Shown here piece by piece: positions 6,735-7,277 of a DNA stretch of 7,277 bases. Within the stretch, counting starts at the first letter, position 1; each line of letters begins with the position of its first letter. Source of the DNA: a bacterium UBA1790 (lineage in GTDB: Bacteria > Bacteroidota > Bacteroidia > Bacteroidales > Muribaculaceae); the NCBI GenBank assembly GCA_002314465.1, contig DCGA01000067.1, forward strand, positions 9,293-16,569, read 5' to 3'. The translations under genes were made by a program, and so were the position numbers. Below the pieces are notes generated by a model, which did not search any database, had not been told where the DNA came from, and saw nothing but the letters and a program-made list of their open reading frames with translations.

Positions 6735-6763
6735 TTTTTTTATAGTTTTTTTTTATTTTTTTT
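6735..6763. other. Phased T-tracts in the HU/rhomboid divergent region
   Basis: Three pure T-runs of 7, 9 and 8 bases (6735-6741, 6746-6754, 6756-6763) follow one another with centres about 9-12 bases apart, close to one helical turn. Such tracts usually produce intrinsically curved, narrow-groove DNA. They lie just upstream of the HU -33 box and could act as an UP-like element or a site for an architectural protein. The runs are seen directly; the curvature and function are inferred. Confidence 0.55.
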
Positions 6764-6767
6764 AGAG

Positions 6768-6780
6768 ATTGCTTTGCAAT
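6768..6780. promoter_or_regulatory. Short palindrome overlapping the HU -33 box
   Basis: ATTGC (6768-6772) and GCAAT (6776-6780) are perfect inverted repeats around TTT, and the HU -33 box TTTG (6773-6776) lies within them. Binding of a protein here would block promoter recognition. The repeat is short, so function is uncertain. Confidence 0.25.
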
Positions 6781-6803
6781 GAAAAACGAATTGTTTATAT
6801 TTG
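6773..6803 (+). promoter_or_regulatory. Bacteroidota -33/-7 promoter of the HU gene
   Basis: TTTG at 6773-6776 and TATATTTG at 6796-6803 match the -33 and -7 consensus, with a 19-base spacer. Transcription should start near 6808-6810, giving an AT-rich leader of about 45 bases before the ATG at 6855, without an evident Shine-Dalgarno. Such A-rich, SD-free leaders are typical of highly expressed Bacteroidota genes. Confidence 0.75.
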
Positions 6804-6854
6804 CCATTGAAAAACCTTTATTGCTTTATTAACTAACAACTAAAATCTATTAAA

Positions 6855-7127
6855 ATGAACAAAACAGAACTTGTAAACGCTATCGCTGCCGAGGCCAAAA
6901 TCACTAAGGTCCAAGCAAAGGATGCTCTTGAGGCAGCAATCAAGACAGTGAGCGACGCTCTCGTGAAAGGTGACAAAGTAGCCCTTATCGGATTCGGTAC
7001 TTTCGCTGTAAACGAAAAACCCGCCCGCACAGGACGCAATCCGCAAACGAAGGAAACCATCCAGATTCCCGCTAAGAAAGTAGTGAAATTCAAAGCAGGA
7101 ACCGAACTGGCTGCAAAGGTTAAATAA
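6855..7127 (+). CDS. hup: HU family DNA-binding protein
   Basis: This encodes 90 residues, exactly the family length. The N-terminal helical dimerisation part (MNKTELVNAIAAEA onward, about 1-38) is followed by GFGTF (46-50) and the beta-arm region with PARTGRNPQT (57-66), where Arg58, Arg61 and the DNA-intercalating Pro63 are retained. IPAKKVVKFKAGTEL (71-85) closes the fold. HU dimers bind and bend DNA with little sequence preference and organise the nucleoid; the protein is cytoplasmic. The gene stands alone, with its own promoter (6773-6803) and its own terminator (7163-7193), and is divergent from the rhomboid operon. Its high lysine content and absence of any extension argue for a housekeeping HU rather than one of the longer HU-like proteins often found in this phylum. 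The IHF subunits are the main alternative, but the sequence reads as HU. Confidence 0.96.
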   Translation: MNKTELVNAIAAEAKITKVQAKDALEAAIKTVSDALVKGDKVALIGFGTFAVNEKPARTGRNPQTKETIQIPAKKVVKFKAGTELAAKVK

Positions 7128-7162
7128 CCTGCCAAAACGGACACCACATTCACTCTCAATAT

Positions 7163-7193
7163 AAGCCTTGACCGTGCTGGCCAAGGCTTTTTT
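7163..7193 (+). terminator. Rho-independent terminator of the HU gene
   Basis: AAGCCTTG (7163-7170) pairs perfectly with CAAGGCTT (7182-7189) around an 11-base loop, and the 3' arm runs into six T residues (7188-7193). It begins 36 bases after the HU stop codon. This is the clearest intrinsic terminator in the window. Confidence 0.85.
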
Positions 7194-7236
7194 GTGTGCC
7201 CGCACGTACATATATATGCGATTTCGCGGGTTTTAG

Positions 7237-7267
7237 TTGGTCATTTGGGATATTTTTTGTAACTTTG
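7237..7267 (+). promoter_or_regulatory. Bacteroidota promoter directed out of the right edge
   Basis: TAACTTTG at 7260-7267 matches the -7 consensus TAnnTTTG, and TTG at 7237-7239 lies 20 bases upstream as a plausible -33 element. It follows the HU terminator, so it should drive a gene that begins beyond 7277 on the plus strand. No start codon for that gene is visible. Confidence 0.6.
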
Positions 7268-7277
7268 CGCGATTATT

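Noticed and set aside
7199..7234. Second hairpin (CCCGC/GCGGG then TTTT) after the HU terminator
   Set aside because: A five-bp stem with a 22-base loop is too weak to call as a terminator, and a good one lies immediately upstream.
1..7277. Mobile element, CRISPR array, phage or horizontally acquired island
   Set aside because: No transposase, integrase, direct-repeat array, tRNA or terminal repeat was found, and the genes look like ordinary, compactly arranged chromosomal genes.

Overview
The window looks like chromosomal DNA from a member of the Bacteroidales (Bacteroidota), with roughly balanced base composition in the genes and very AT-rich gene starts. The support is threefold: promoter boxes of the Bacteroidota type (a TTTG-like -33 box and a TAnnTTTG -7 box) ahead of three transcription units; mostly weak or absent Shine-Dalgarno sites; and a gene neighbourhood (HU protein, two rhomboids, membrane-anchored endonuclease/exonuclease/phosphatase-fold proteins) that I recall from this order. 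A Muribaculaceae- or Prevotella-like source would fit, but that is inference.

Layout, left to right. Positions 1-561 (+) hold the 3' part of a serine alpha/beta hydrolase with a complete Ser-Asp-His triad. It converges on the next gene across a short gap containing a stem-loop that could end transcription from both sides. From 6660 down to 646 runs a tightly packed minus-strand block of five genes. In transcription order these are rhomboid protease 1 (6660-5908), rhomboid protease 2 (5921-5028), two tandem paralogous membrane-anchored EEP-fold phosphoesterases (5031-3925 and 3932-2784), and a secreted M3 (Dcp-like) zinc metallopeptidase (2769-646). The first four genes overlap by 14, 4 and 8 bases, and the peptidase follows after 14 bases, so co-transcription is very likely. 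Divergent from this block is a 90-residue HU protein gene (6855-7127, +), with a good Bacteroidota promoter and an intrinsic terminator. The right edge carries another promoter that points out of the window.

How the genes may work together. Four of the five operon products are membrane proteins and the fifth has a signal peptide, so the operon is entirely about the envelope: two intramembrane proteases, two inner-membrane phosphoesterases whose catalytic domains are predicted to face the periplasm, and an oligopeptidase that could finish degradation of released peptides. Each family is known; the function of this combination is not obvious. The tandem EEP pair is the most interesting part. 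No CRISPR array, insertion sequence, tRNA, rRNA or sign of recent horizontal transfer was seen. No gene-free stretch exceeds 300 bases; the longest is the 194-base HU/rhomboid divergent region.
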